Source: Enterobacterales bacterium
Lineage (GTDB): Bacteria > Pseudomonadota > Gammaproteobacteria > Enterobacterales > Succinivibrionaceae
Assembly (NCBI GenBank): GCA_900768635.1
Contig: CAAGDP010000140.1
Location: 1 to 14,776, forward strand
Reading direction: 5' to 3'
Length of the DNA: 14,776 nt
Shown here: one piece after another, positions 5,517 through 14,069 of the stretch
Layout: each line of letters opens with the position of its first letter
How positions within the stretch are numbered: position 1 is the stretch's first letter
Notes under the pieces: model-generated
Database searches by the model: none
Told to the model about the DNA's origin: nothing
Seen by the model: only the letters and a program-made list of their open reading frames with translations
Made by a program: the position numbers and the translations under genes

Positions 5517-7871
5517 ATGACAGTTAAAACCAAATTAGTTTACATTCTGACGTTGCTTAACGGACTGTCTTCGCTTGCCTTTGCGGAAGAATCAACCTAT
5601 CGAAATCCTTTTCCAGGTTTTAGTCCTCAGTGCTATCCCAACGTCCCTGCCATAGACAATCATACCTTTGACTCCAAAAAGACTCCGGTGGATGTCTATT
5701 CCGATCAAGTGGTGTCTCCGGATCGGGAGCATGTTACATTTTCCGGAAACGTACACATGGTTCAGGGAAATCGCACCATGAAATCTGACTATACCAGTTA
5801 TGATCGTACCACTAATGTGGTAAGTGCAGGCGGTAGGATTAATTACCGGGATGGTCATATCAGCGTTGACGATGCAACCTACTTTGAAACAAATCTGGAC
5901 AGTAACAAGTCATTTGTTACCAAACCAAAATATCAGTTACATGGTTCCCCTACCCATGGTGAAGCTGAACAGGCTCATTCAGACAAAAATGCCGGAACCT
6001 ATCATTTTGAAAATGCTACCATAACCACCTGTCCGAAAGGTGCTGAAACCTGGTATCTTTCAGCTACTTCAGTAGACGTGGACAATAATGAGGTATTCGG
6101 TGAATCCTGGAATACCGTATTATGGTTTCACGATATTCCGGTATTTTATCTGCCGTACTTCAATTTTCCTATAAAAAACCAACGGAAAACCGGTTTCCTT
6201 TACCCTTCCATTTCCTATGGCAAAACTGACGGTATTGAACTGGTTACGCCCTTCTACTGGAACATAGCTCCAAATTATGACTACACCCTTACTCCTAAGG
6301 TAATCGGACACCGCGGTTTTCATACCAGTCACGAATTCCGGTATATGCTTACACCAAAGGATATCGGTACTGTAAACTTTGAGTATATTTCCAAGGATAA
6401 GCTGGCAGAAAAGGATAAGGAATATTTCGGCCATCGCTGGTATCTTCATTATAACCATGCTTCCTCATTCTTTAACGGCAAGGTAACTGTGGGCATCAAC
6501 TACAACCGGGTGAATAAAAACGACTATAATTACTTCAATGATTATTCCACTGCCGACGGTTCTACAGACAAGCTTCCTCAGTCAGTTGTAGTTAGCTACA
6601 CACCGGATAAATTCACCACAGTCAGTCTTAACACCCTTAACTACCAGATGCTGATCAAAACCAGTGTCAAACCCTTTGAACTGCTACCAAAACTCAGTGT
6701 CAGAAACTTTATGCCGTTTGGCAGATTCTCTCTGCTGAATTACGGAGAAATTGCCAACTTCACTCATGATGGCAGTTATAAGGAGGACGGAAATTACAAT
6801 GCCAAACGTATCCATCTGCAGACTATGCTGGATTATCCGGTTATTCAGCAGCCCTACTTCCAGCTGGACAGTTCTGTAAAGTTTATGTACACCAAATACT
6901 TTCAGGATCAGGACGGAGAACTTAACTACTATTACAAGAATACTCAGGGTTTTAACAAGATAGAAGGTAATCCGGATCGCTTTGTTCCTTCATTCAAGAT
7001 CAAAGCCAAGATGATTATGGATAATGAATTCGAGTTTTTTGGAAATTCCTTCAACCAATCCTTAGAACCACATATCCAGTATGTTTACGTGCCATACCGC
7101 AACCAGAATCATATCGGTCTTTACGACACTACCGATACCATTCAGGACTATTATTCTCTGTTTTCTGAAAATCGCTATGCAGGTTACGACCGCATCAGTA
7201 ACGAAAACCGTATCACTTTAGGTTTCACCTCCAAACTGTCTGATAATCAGGGTCATGATCTGGCAATGCTGACCATGGGACAGGCATACTTTTTAGAAAA
7301 GGAAAAAGTTCCTCTCTATCCTAAATATGAGGATACCTACGGTTCAAAATCATACTTCAACACTATTCTGGATATCCGACCTCGGGAGGATCTGCTGTTT
7401 ACAGGATCCATTATCTATGATAACCAGAACCATAATCTGTACCGTGCCTTTGCTGCTACAGAATACACCAGCGATCTGGTGACCGGACAATTAAACTACC
7501 GCTACACCCGCGGTGGCAACAGAACTATGTTCACCAATAAACAAATCGATTTGCGTCAGGTAGGTGCACATTTGTCACTGCCTATTACCGAAAATCTGGG
7601 AATTAAGGCGGCTGCCTTTTACGATCTGGAGCAAAAACGCAATATCGACCGGGTGATAAAGATGCAGTATGACAACTGCTGCTGGCGCTTTAATGTATTC
7701 ATAGAGCAGACTAATGAACCTGACAACCTGACGTTGCGGGCCAAGGAAGAAACTAAATACGGTATCCAGTTTATGATGAAGGGACTGGGCAATATTGGCA
7801 ATTCAGATGTGGATTATTCTCTGAATACCAGACTGTTGCCTTACTACCGGCCATTCAATATTTCGGAGTAA
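5517..7871 (+). CDS. lptD: LPS-assembly protein LptD
   Basis: LptD is the outer-membrane beta-barrel that, with LptE, inserts LPS into the outer leaflet. I prefer the ATG at 5517 (784 residues, equal to E. coli LptD). It starts a clean signal peptide cleaved after AFA at residue 23. A TTG at 5499 would add six residues, directly after a hairpin. An OstA/LptA-like periplasmic domain spans about residues 55-150 (DQVVSPDREHVTFSGNVHM). The barrel follows, opening with TCPKGAETWYLSA and YLPYFNFP. The four cysteines needed for the two inter-domain disulfides are present in the E. coli pattern: Cys39, Cys172 and the adjacent pair Cys721-Cys722. It leads the operon with surA two bases downstream, whose GGAG lies in the lptD 3' end. 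Identity is certain; the exact start is not. Confidence 0.96.
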   Translation: MTVKTKLVYILTLLNGLSSLAFAEESTYRNPFPGFSPQCYPNVPAIDNHTFDSKKTPVDVYSDQVVSPDREHVTFSGNVHMVQGNRTMKSDYTSYDRTTNVVSAGGRINYRDGHISVDDATYFETNLDSNKSFVTKPKYQLHGSPTHGEAEQAHSDKNAGTYHFENATITTCPKGAETWYLSATSVDVDNNEVFGESWNTVLWFHDIPVFYLPYFNFPIKNQRKTGFLYPSISYGKTDGIELVTPFYWNIAPNYDYTLTPKVIGHRGFHTSHEFRYMLTPKDIGTVNFEYISKDKLAEKDKEYFGHRWYLHYNHASSFFNGKVTVGINYNRVNKNDYNYFNDYSTADGSTDKLPQSVVVSYTPDKFTTVSLNTLNYQMLIKTSVKPFELLPKLSVRNFMPFGRFSLLNYGEIANFTHDGSYKEDGNYNAKRIHLQTMLDYPVIQQPYFQLDSSVKFMYTKYFQDQDGELNYYYKNTQGFNKIEGNPDRFVPSFKIKAKMIMDNEFEFFGNSFNQSLEPHIQYVYVPYRNQNHIGLYDTTDTIQDYYSLFSENRYAGYDRISNENRITLGFTSKLSDNQGHDLAMLTMGQAYFLEKEKVPLYPKYEDTYGSKSYFNTILDIRPREDLLFTGSIIYDNQNHNLYRAFAATEYTSDLVTGQLNYRYTRGGNRTMFTNKQIDLRQVGAHLSLPITENLGIKAAAFYDLEQKRNIDRVIKMQYDNCCWRFNVFIEQTNEPDNLTLRAKEETKYGIQFMMKGLGNIGNSDVDYSLNTRLLPYYRPFNISE

Positions 7872-7873
7872 TT

Positions 7874-9202
7874 ATGTTTAAAAATCTATTTGCAGGCCTT
7901 GTAGCTCTGTCACTACTGACAACAGGAACTTCAGTATGCGCGGAAAATAATAACCGCATCGTGGCCGAAGTAAATAACAAAGTGATCCTCCAAAGCGATC
8001 TTGATGATTACTTCAGAGCTTATCAGCGTCGCCTTCGGGATAATATTCCGGAAAGCGAAATGCCTGATGAGATCACCATAAAAAAAGCCGCCCTCAACGA
8101 TCTTATTCATACCTCTTTGGTAGAACAACTGGCTGAAAAAATGGGACTTTCCATCAACGATATGCAACTTGATCAGATTATGGAAAATGCTGCACGAATG
8201 AACAACACCACTGTACAGCGTATTTATGAAACAAGCTTCCAGAAGGAAGGGCTCACCCCGTTGCAAACCCGAGAAAAATTCCGGAAGGAAGCTACGATTA
8301 GCGAATTACAGCAGATAAATGTTCGCCGGAGAATTCATATTTCAAATCAGGAAATCGATCAACTGGTAGAAACTATGAAAGAAGGGGAAGATGCTGAATC
8401 TACTTTCAAAATTGCAGATATCTTTATAAGACTTCCGGATCAGCCTACTACAGAAGATGAAAAGAAAGCTGAGCAACATGCACAAAATATTGCTGATGCG
8501 GCCCGCAAGGGAGAAAACTTCGCGAAACTGGCTACTAAATACAATCAGGGAACAACCTATAATGAAAATCGCCGTTTTGTATCGGTAAATGAACTTCCCG
8601 CAGAGTTTACCAGCAGCCTGACTGGAGCCAAAGCAGGAGATATTATCGGTCCTGTCAGAATGGATGCCGGCTTTGCGGTAATTAAGGTTATTGCTACACA
8701 GGGTGCAGAATATACCCCGGATATTAAAGTTCACTCCCGGCATATTCTCATCAAGCCAACTATTATCCTGTCTGATGATCGGGTAAAAGCTCAGCTTAAT
8801 TCCATCCGGAATGATATTTTAAATGGAACTGTCAGCTTTGCCGACGAAGCTCGGAAGTATTCAGACGATCCTTCTTCTGCCGTACATGGTGGTGATCTGC
8901 CAATGACTTCACCGGATATTTTTGATCCTCTTTTTGCCAGAACCTTACTGTCGCTAAAAGAAGGAGAAATCAGTCAGCCGTTCAAATCCAGTTTTGGCTG
9001 GCATATTGTTCAGCTTCTGGAAAAGAAGATAGATAAAGCCTCCAACAGATCACTTAAGGAAAGGGCATATCAAAGACTGTTTGCCAGAAGATTTAATGAT
9101 GAACTGATATTGTGGTTTAACGATCTGGAAAACAACAGCTACGTTAAAATATTAGATCCTGCGTTGCGCAGAGATACAGTTCAAAATGATAATGCTTACT
9201 GA
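7874..9202 (+). CDS. surA: Periplasmic chaperone and peptidyl-prolyl isomerase SurA
   Basis: SurA escorts unfolded outer-membrane proteins, LptD among them, across the periplasm to the BAM complex. The 442-residue product has a signal peptide ending near CAE at residue 23. An N-terminal chaperone domain begins NNRIVAEVNNKVILQSDLD and extends to about residue 165. A first parvulin domain covers about 176-277 and a more typical second one about 286-386 (HSRHILIKP, ADEARKYSDDPSS, GGDLPM, FGWHIVQLL), followed by a C-terminal helix. Length and domain order match E. coli SurA (428). The start lies two bases after the lptD stop with GGAG upstream, so chaperone and client are made from one message. 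Confidence 0.96.
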   Translation: MFKNLFAGLVALSLLTTGTSVCAENNNRIVAEVNNKVILQSDLDDYFRAYQRRLRDNIPESEMPDEITIKKAALNDLIHTSLVEQLAEKMGLSINDMQLDQIMENAARMNNTTVQRIYETSFQKEGLTPLQTREKFRKEATISELQQINVRRRIHISNQEIDQLVETMKEGEDAESTFKIADIFIRLPDQPTTEDEKKAEQHAQNIADAARKGENFAKLATKYNQGTTYNENRRFVSVNELPAEFTSSLTGAKAGDIIGPVRMDAGFAVIKVIATQGAEYTPDIKVHSRHILIKPTIILSDDRVKAQLNSIRNDILNGTVSFADEARKYSDDPSSAVHGGDLPMTSPDIFDPLFARTLLSLKEGEISQPFKSSFGWHIVQLLEKKIDKASNRSLKERAYQRLFARRFNDELILWFNDLENNSYVKILDPALRRDTVQNDNAY

Positions 9203-9261
9203 TCTTTAATCAACACGGCAGCTGCTGAAGCGGTTGCTTATTTATCCTGGATTACTTTTTT

Positions 9262-10272
9262 ATGTCAGAAGAAATTTACAGAATTGTCGTTTCATCCGGA
9301 GAAAGTGCAGGCATAGGTCCGGAAATATGTCTGAATATTGCTGAGCAGGACTGGCCTTGCCAGTTAGTAGTTCTTGCCGACATCACTATGCTCAAATACT
9401 ACGCCCGGCTTCTTAACAAAGATGTACGCTTTGTAGAATATAATCCCAAAGAGCCTGCATCCCCTTCACGAAAAGGTATTCTGACCTACAAACAGATTAA
9501 ACTTATCTCCGCAGTAAAACCCGGAGTACTGAATGTGGACAACAGTCCTTATGTGATAAATATGCTCAGTGAGGCTGCCAGAGGTTGTATGTCCGGTGAA
9601 TACCAGGCTGTAGTCACAGGACCTGTTCATAAAGGAATAATTGCTGATTCAGGACTGCACTTCACAGGACACACCGAATTTTTCCGGGACTACGCACAGG
9701 TTCGTGAAGTTGTAATGATGCTTGCAACTGAAGGTCTGAGAGTTACTCTGGCAACAACACATCTGCCGATTAAAGATCTTTCCAGAACTATTACTCCTGG
9801 ACTTCTTCGGCGCATTATCACCATTGTGGATCATGATCTTAAAACTCAATTTGGTATTCCAAATCCTAAAATTTATGTCTGTGGCCTCAATCCCCATGCC
9901 GGAGAAGGTGGACACCTGGGAATGGAAGAAATCAACACCATTATTCCGGTACTGAAGGAATTTAAAAAGAAAGGCGTTAATGTCATCGGACCTATGCCTG
10001 CTGACACCGTATTTCAGCCTAAGTATATCAAAGACTCGGATACCATTCTGGCCATGTACCATGATCAGGGACTGCCTGTTCTTAAATATATAGGATTTGG
10101 CAATGCGGTAAATGTAACTCTGGGATTACCTTTCATAAGAACATCAGTGGATCATGGTACTGCTTTGGATTTGGCAGGAAAAGGTCTGGCTGATCATGGC
10201 AGTCTTTACACTGCTATAAATTATGCAATAACCATGGCAAAGGCAAAATATGGCCAGAAATCATCGCAGTAG
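9262..10272 (+). CDS. pdxA: 4-hydroxythreonine-4-phosphate dehydrogenase PdxA
   Basis: PdxA oxidises 4-phosphohydroxy-L-threonine with NAD in the DXP-dependent route to pyridoxal phosphate. The 336-residue product carries SSGESAGIGPE near the N-terminus. The substrate loop TGHTEFF is at 135-141. The metal ligands are His167 (in TTHLP), His212 (in NPHAGEGG) and His267 (in MYHDQGLP), one position offset from E. coli His166, His211 and His266. The motif DHGTALDLAG is also present. It follows surA after 59 bp, with only a weak ribosome binding site, and its last 23 bases overlap the start of rsmA in another frame. This surA-pdxA-rsmA order is the usual gammaproteobacterial one. Confidence 0.96.
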   Translation: MSEEIYRIVVSSGESAGIGPEICLNIAEQDWPCQLVVLADITMLKYYARLLNKDVRFVEYNPKEPASPSRKGILTYKQIKLISAVKPGVLNVDNSPYVINMLSEAARGCMSGEYQAVVTGPVHKGIIADSGLHFTGHTEFFRDYAQVREVVMMLATEGLRVTLATTHLPIKDLSRTITPGLLRRIITIVDHDLKTQFGIPNPKIYVCGLNPHAGEGGHLGMEEINTIIPVLKEFKKKGVNVIGPMPADTVFQPKYIKDSDTILAMYHDQGLPVLKYIGFGNAVNVTLGLPFIRTSVDHGTALDLAGKGLADHGSLYTAINYAITMAKAKYGQKSSQ

Positions 10273-11092
10273 TCACAACAGCACAACTTCCAAACTCTGG
10301 GAAGGTCATTATGCACGTAAACAGTTTGGTCAGAATTTTCTCTGTGATGAGCAGGTTATTACTGATATTGTAAATGCCATTGCACCTGAAAATGGAGATA
10401 TTCTGGTGGAAATCGGGCCAGGACTGGCAGCCCTTACTGAACCGGTATGTGATCGGATCAGTCATCTGAATGTTATTGAAATAGATCGGGATCTGGCAGA
10501 GCGACTGCGTCATCACCCGTTTATCCGGGATCAGCTTACCATTTACGAAGAAGATGCATTAAAATTCGATTTCAGAAAATTAGTCACAGAGAGTCAATCT
10601 CTGCGAGTTTACGGAAATCTTCCCTACAATATTTCCACACCACTGATTTTCCATCTCATGACCTTTGGCTCCTTAATCCGTGATATGCATTTTATGTTGC
10701 AGAAAGAGGTAGTAGAAAGAATGATTGCATCTCCGGGTACGGGAGATTACGGCAAACTATCAGTAATGAGCCAGTACTACTGTACAATGGAAGGACTTCT
10801 AGAAGTACCTCCCTACGCTTTTCGCCCTGCACCTAAAGTATATTCCGCAGTGATCCGCATTATCCCATTTAAGGAAAAACCATTTGTTGCATCTGATGAA
10901 AATCTGTTGCAGAAAGTTGTTGCCGGAGCATTTAATCAGAGACGTAAGACTATCAGTAACAGTCTTGGGGACTATCTTAAAGAGGAAGACTTTATTAAAC
11001 TGGATCTTGATCCTAAACTGCGGGCTGAGAATTTATCTGTAGCAGATTATGTCCGTGTCACCAACTACCTTAGCACAAGAGGAAACACATGA
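10250..11092 (+). CDS. rsmA: 16S rRNA dimethyladenosine transferase RsmA (KsgA)
   Basis: RsmA dimethylates A1518 and A1519 in the 3' hairpin of 16S rRNA late in small-subunit assembly. The 280-residue product has the family N-terminal motif ARKQFGQNFL (22-31), the SAM-binding motif EIGPGLAALT (54-63; usually GPGLGALT) and the catalytic NLPYNIS (123-129). A C-terminal helical domain contains FNQRRKTISNSL. The chosen ATG lies inside the pdxA 3' end and gives an N-terminus about ten residues longer than in E. coli (273 residues). No later in-frame ATG precedes the conserved motif. Its stop overlaps the apaH start as ATGA. Confidence 0.96.
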   Translation: MARNHRSSHNSTTSKLWEGHYARKQFGQNFLCDEQVITDIVNAIAPENGDILVEIGPGLAALTEPVCDRISHLNVIEIDRDLAERLRHHPFIRDQLTIYEEDALKFDFRKLVTESQSLRVYGNLPYNISTPLIFHLMTFGSLIRDMHFMLQKEVVERMIASPGTGDYGKLSVMSQYYCTMEGLLEVPPYAFRPAPKVYSAVIRIIPFKEKPFVASDENLLQKVVAGAFNQRRKTISNSLGDYLKEEDFIKLDLDPKLRAENLSVADYVRVTNYLSTRGNT

Positions 11093-12009
11093 CTGTATTT
11101 TGTGTAGGCGATATTCATGGATGTTTTACTGAATTCAGCGAACTGCTGGATTCTGTCAGATTTAACCCGAAGGAAGATCTTCTGCTAACTACAGGGGATA
11201 TTATAGGCAGAGGGCCGAAACCTCTGGAAACATTACGTTTTTTTATGAATTATCGTAATGAGACTATAACTATTCTGGGAAATCATGAGCTGAGCCTGCT
11301 CAGAAATTACTGTCTATGGAAAGATCTGAAGAGCGATCAGGAGAAAGAAAAGTTTCTTAAAACACTTAAGTCTCCGGAACTCAGACTTATTATGAATGAG
11401 CCTGACGGAGAGGAAATAATCAGCTATCTGCGCAGCAGACCTTTATGCTATTACGACCAGACCCGCAAGCTGTTTTTAAGCCATGCCGGTCTTTCCCCAG
11501 AATGGACAATAGATATGGCTGTCAGTTGTGCCCGGGAAGTGGAAAATGTACTGCAATCCCCGCGGTTTACTTATTTCGCACTTAATATGTTCTCTGACAA
11601 ACCGTCCAGATGGAATAAAGTTATGAAAAAAAATAATGAAACTCTTAACGAGGGAACTGGTTCAGATCAGAGCTATACCATACCAGAATGCGATATGCGT
11701 CGCTACATCTACACCGTTAACACCTTTACCAGAATGCGTTTCTGTAAACCTAACCTGAGTTTGAATTTTCAATGTAAAGACACTCCTGAAGTAGCAGCCC
11801 GAAGCAGCGACCTTATTCCCTGGTATCAGTTATCCACGGGACTTAAAAGCGACGAAACAATTATCTTCGGACATTGGGCAGCATTAAATGGCGAAAGTGG
11901 CAGGAATAATATCATAGCCCTGGACACCGGATGCGTCTGGAATGGAGCTCTCACCTTGATTGATGTTGATCATCCGACCATTCGCCATATTAATCGTTCC
12001 CATCATTAA
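11089..12009 (+). CDS. apaH: Diadenosine tetraphosphatase (symmetrical) ApaH
   Basis: ApaH splits Ap4A into two ADP and also acts on Np4-capped RNAs. The 306-residue product is a PPP-family phosphoesterase with GDIHG (7-11), GDIIGRGP (36-43), GNHE (64-67), SHAG (131-134) and GHWA (261-264). The ApaH-specific NTFTRMRFC (211-219) and ALDTGC (277-282) are also present. E. coli ApaH has 280 residues; most of the extra length is a hydrophilic insertion around 176-206. The start overlaps the rsmA stop by four bases and has GAGGA upstream. The apaG gene normally found between rsmA and apaH is absent. The 3' end overlaps the convergent folA by 20 bp. Confidence 0.95.
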   Translation: MTVFCVGDIHGCFTEFSELLDSVRFNPKEDLLLTTGDIIGRGPKPLETLRFFMNYRNETITILGNHELSLLRNYCLWKDLKSDQEKEKFLKTLKSPELRLIMNEPDGEEIISYLRSRPLCYYDQTRKLFLSHAGLSPEWTIDMAVSCAREVENVLQSPRFTYFALNMFSDKPSRWNKVMKKNNETLNEGTGSDQSYTIPECDMRRYIYTVNTFTRMRFCKPNLSLNFQCKDTPEVAARSSDLIPWYQLSTGLKSDETIIFGHWAALNGESGRNNIIALDTGCVWNGALTLIDVDHPTIRHINRSHH

Positions 12010-12502
12010 TACGTTCATAAAGCACATAATCGAAAGCATACTGATTTTTATCATCAGCGTTATGCCGTTCTTCTGAAACTTTCCGGAAATTCTCAGGGAG
12101 TTCAGGAAAGTATGTATCAGCATCTTCGATTCTCACATCCACTTCTGTGGCGTAGATTTTATATGCCAGAGACAGGGAGCTTCGATAAAGAAGACCACCG
12201 CCGATGATCATTATTTCCTGCTCCGATGCATGAGCTGCCAGTGCTTCATCAAGGGAAGTATAAACCTCTGCACCATACTTTTTAATGCTTTCAGGATCTG
12301 AAGTGATCACCACAGAGGTACGTCCCGGAAGCAAACGGTAATTTAAAGAAGCAAAAGTATTTCTTCCCATAATAATAGTCTTGCCCATAGTCAGATATTT
12401 AAAATGCTGCAAATCTGCAGGCAGATGCCAAGGTATGGAATTTTCCCTGCCGATAGCCCGATTCTCATCATATGCAACAATTATTGAAATATTCTGATTC
12501 AT
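11990..12502 (-). CDS. folA: Dihydrofolate reductase FolA
   Basis: FolA reduces dihydrofolate to tetrahydrofolate with NADPH and is the target of trimethoprim. With the ATG at 12502 the product is 170 residues: ISIIVAYDENRAIGRENSIPWHLPADL contains the active-site acid Asp30 (Asp27 in E. coli). MGRNTFASL and the cofactor-site IMIIGGG also match. An upstream in-frame ATG at 12529 would add nine residues, but its AGGGA is too close. The 12502 start has GGTG five bases upstream and begins where homologues do. It is the last - strand gene after obgE and runs 20 bp into the end of apaH. Confidence 0.95.
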   Translation of the reverse strand: MNQNISIIVAYDENRAIGRENSIPWHLPADLQHFKYLTMGKTIIMGRNTFASLNYRLLPGRTSVVITSDPESIKKYGAEVYTSLDEALAAHASEQEIMIIGGGLLYRSSLSLAYKIYATEVDVRIEDADTYFPELPENFRKVSEERHNADDKNQYAFDYVLYERINDGND

Positions 12503-12533
12503 TTTAACACCGTGAAAATTACAGCTCATATCC

Positions 12534-12567
12534 CTGTTTCAGATGCTCCGGAAAGCACATCAAACAG
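12534..12567 (-). repeat. Interrupted inverted repeat between obgE and folA
   Basis: CTGTTT (12534-12539) pairs with AAACAG (12562-12567), GATG (12542-12545) with CATC (12558-12561), and CT with AG around a 6-nt loop, with two-base bulges. It fills most of the short obgE-folA spacer. There is no T tract, so I do not call it a terminator. An RNA-processing or folding role is only inferred. Confidence 0.35.
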
Positions 12568-12569
12568 CA

Positions 12570-13685
12570 CTACAGCTCTTCCATTTCCTCATCACTGAAA
12601 TCGTCAAGATCTGACTGTGCTCCTTCACCCCATACAAATTCATCACTTTGGGAAGTACCAAGATCTTCATTAAAATCATTAGGAATGGTTTCCAGAAGAT
12701 CCATAAGATCCTGACACAAATCCTGAGTATTTCTTTTACTGATGGCGGCAATCTGATAAATCGGACCAGTGTATCCCAGTTCGGAAACAATACTATTAAT
12801 CTTTTCCTGAGATTCCTCTTCATCCAAATCAATTTTATTAAATACCAGCCACCGGGGTTTTTCAGAAAGCTTCTGGGAATATTTTACTAGCTCACTTTCA
12901 ATAGTGCGGATATTATCCACCGGCTCCGACCCGTCAACAGGGAAAAGATCAACAATATGAATTAACACCCGGCACCTTTCCAGATGGCGCAGGAAGCGAT
13001 GCCCCAAACCGGCACCTTCGGAAGCACCGGCAATAAGTCCGGGAATATCAGCGATGACAAAGGATTTTCCGTCATTAACCCTGACCACACCTAAATTAGG
13101 TACAAGAGTAGTAAAAGGATAATCCGCAACTTTCGGTTTGGCTGCTGAAACAGCTCTTATGAAAGTTGATTTCCCAGCATTAGGCAACCCTAGCAAACCT
13201 ACATCCGCCAACAGCAGGAGTTCCAAGCGCAGGAGACGTTTTTCTCCCTTGGTACCGTCAGTTTTTTGCATTGGAGTACGATTGATGGAGCTTTTAAAAC
13301 GGGTATTTCCCAGTCCATGAAAACCTCCCTTGGCAACCATAAGCCGCTGCTTATCCCGGGTAAGATCCCCCAATAATTCTCCGGTATTTTCATCCAGAGC
13401 TCTTGTCCCTACCGGAACACGAAGTTCAATATCATTACCACGGTGACCGGTACAGTCAGCACTGCTTCCGTTCTCACCTCTGCCGGCAGCAAAACGTCTG
13501 ACAAAACGATAATCAATAAGGGTGTTGAGATTGTTGTCAGCAACCAGGAACACATCACCACCGTCCCCGCCGTCACCTCCGTTTGGACCGCCATGAGGGA
13601 TATATTTCTCCCGGCGGAAGCTCACGCAACCGTTTCCGCCATCTCCGGCTTCCACCATAATATGAGCTTCATCAACAAATTTCAT
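12570..13685 (-). CDS. obgE: Obg family GTPase ObgE (CgtA)
   Basis: ObgE is an essential GTPase that binds the 50S subunit and links ribosome maturation to growth state. The 371-residue product has the glycine-rich Obg fold at the N-terminus (AGDGGNGCVSFRRE, then GGPNGGDGGDGGDV at 32-45). The GTPase domain has G1 GLPNAGKST (166-174), switch region PFTTL, G3 DIPG (213-216) and G4 NKID (283-286). It ends in a strongly acidic tail (DLDDFSDEEMEEL), as in gammaproteobacterial ObgE (390 residues in E. coli). AAGG six bases upstream supports the start. It follows rpmA, as is nearly universal, but a strong terminator separates the two and the DMT transporter gene found between them in E. coli is absent. 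Confidence 0.97.
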   Translation of the reverse strand: MKFVDEAHIMVEAGDGGNGCVSFRREKYIPHGGPNGGDGGDGGDVFLVADNNLNTLIDYRFVRRFAAGRGENGSSADCTGHRGNDIELRVPVGTRALDENTGELLGDLTRDKQRLMVAKGGFHGLGNTRFKSSINRTPMQKTDGTKGEKRLLRLELLLLADVGLLGLPNAGKSTFIRAVSAAKPKVADYPFTTLVPNLGVVRVNDGKSFVIADIPGLIAGASEGAGLGHRFLRHLERCRVLIHIVDLFPVDGSEPVDNIRTIESELVKYSQKLSEKPRWLVFNKIDLDEEESQEKINSIVSELGYTGPIYQIAAISKRNTQDLCQDLMDLLETIPNDFNEDLGTSQSDEFVWGEGAQSDLDDFSDEEMEEL

Positions 13686-13734
13686 ACTTCACCTTCAGAT
13701 CAACTCCGGACGCATTCGAACCGGAAATTCGTAC

Positions 13735-13762
13735 AAAAAAGCCCAATCATTGCGATCGGGCT
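13735..13762 (-). terminator. Rho-independent terminator after rpmA
   Basis: Read on the - strand, AGCCCGATC (13754-13762) pairs with GATTGGGCT (13740-13748) in a 9-bp stem with one G-T pair and a 5-nt loop. A run of T residues at 13735-13740 follows at once. It starts 25 bp after the rpmA stop and ends 50 bp before obgE, so it should end or attenuate the rplU-rpmA message. Confidence 0.85.
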
Positions 13763-13786
13763 GTAATAATTAAAAAATCTTGCAGA

Positions 13787-14053
13787 TTATTCTGCAGCGT
13801 TTTCAATCACGCTGATAAAGGTACGGTTCTTTGGACCTTTAACTTCGAACTTAACAGTTCCTGCAGCTGTAGCAAAAATAGTATGATCTCTGCCCAAACC
13901 TACATTTGCACCAGGATGGAAAGCAGTACCTCTCTGGCGAACAATAATATTACCAGCTTCTACAGCCTGTCCACCATATACCTTAACACCCAGGCGCTTA
14001 CTTTCGGAATCGCGTCCATTACGTACGGAACCACCAGCTTTCTTGTGAGCCAT
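13787..14053 (-). CDS. rpmA: 50S ribosomal protein L27
   Basis: L27 lies near the peptidyl-transferase centre and its N-terminal tail helps position tRNA. The 88-residue product begins MAHKKAGGSVRNGRDSESKRLGVK, differing from the common sequence by Val for Thr at residue 10, and ends within VKGPKNRTFISV. There is no cleavable N-terminal extension of the kind known in Firmicutes. A strong AAGGAG precedes the ATG. It lies 16 bp after rplU and before a strong terminator, forming a two-gene ribosomal operon. Confidence 0.98.
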   Translation of the reverse strand: MAHKKAGGSVRNGRDSESKRLGVKVYGGQAVEAGNIIVRQRGTAFHPGANVGLGRDHTIFATAAGTVKFEVKGPKNRTFISVIENAAE

Positions 14054-14069
14054 TTTTTATTCTCCTTAA

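Noticed and set aside
9203..9261. GC-rich partial hairpin in the surA-pdxA spacer as a possible terminator.
   Set aside because: The stem is five pairs with a wobble and a 10-nt loop, with no T tract directly after it.
12503..12529. A nine-residue N-terminal extension of FolA from an upstream ATG.
   Set aside because: The AGGGA is only about two bases from that ATG, homologues start at the later Met, and the later ATG has a well-spaced GGTG.
13705..13725. GGTTCGAAT on the - strand upstream of obgE, resembling a tRNA T-loop.
   Set aside because: The flanking bases do not form a 5-bp T stem, and no anticodon arm or acceptor stem can be drawn around it.
13443..13766. A 107-codon + strand open frame antisense to the ObgE N-terminus.
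   Set aside because: The opposite strand encodes the unmistakable glycine-rich Obg fold, and the frame runs through the rpmA terminator.
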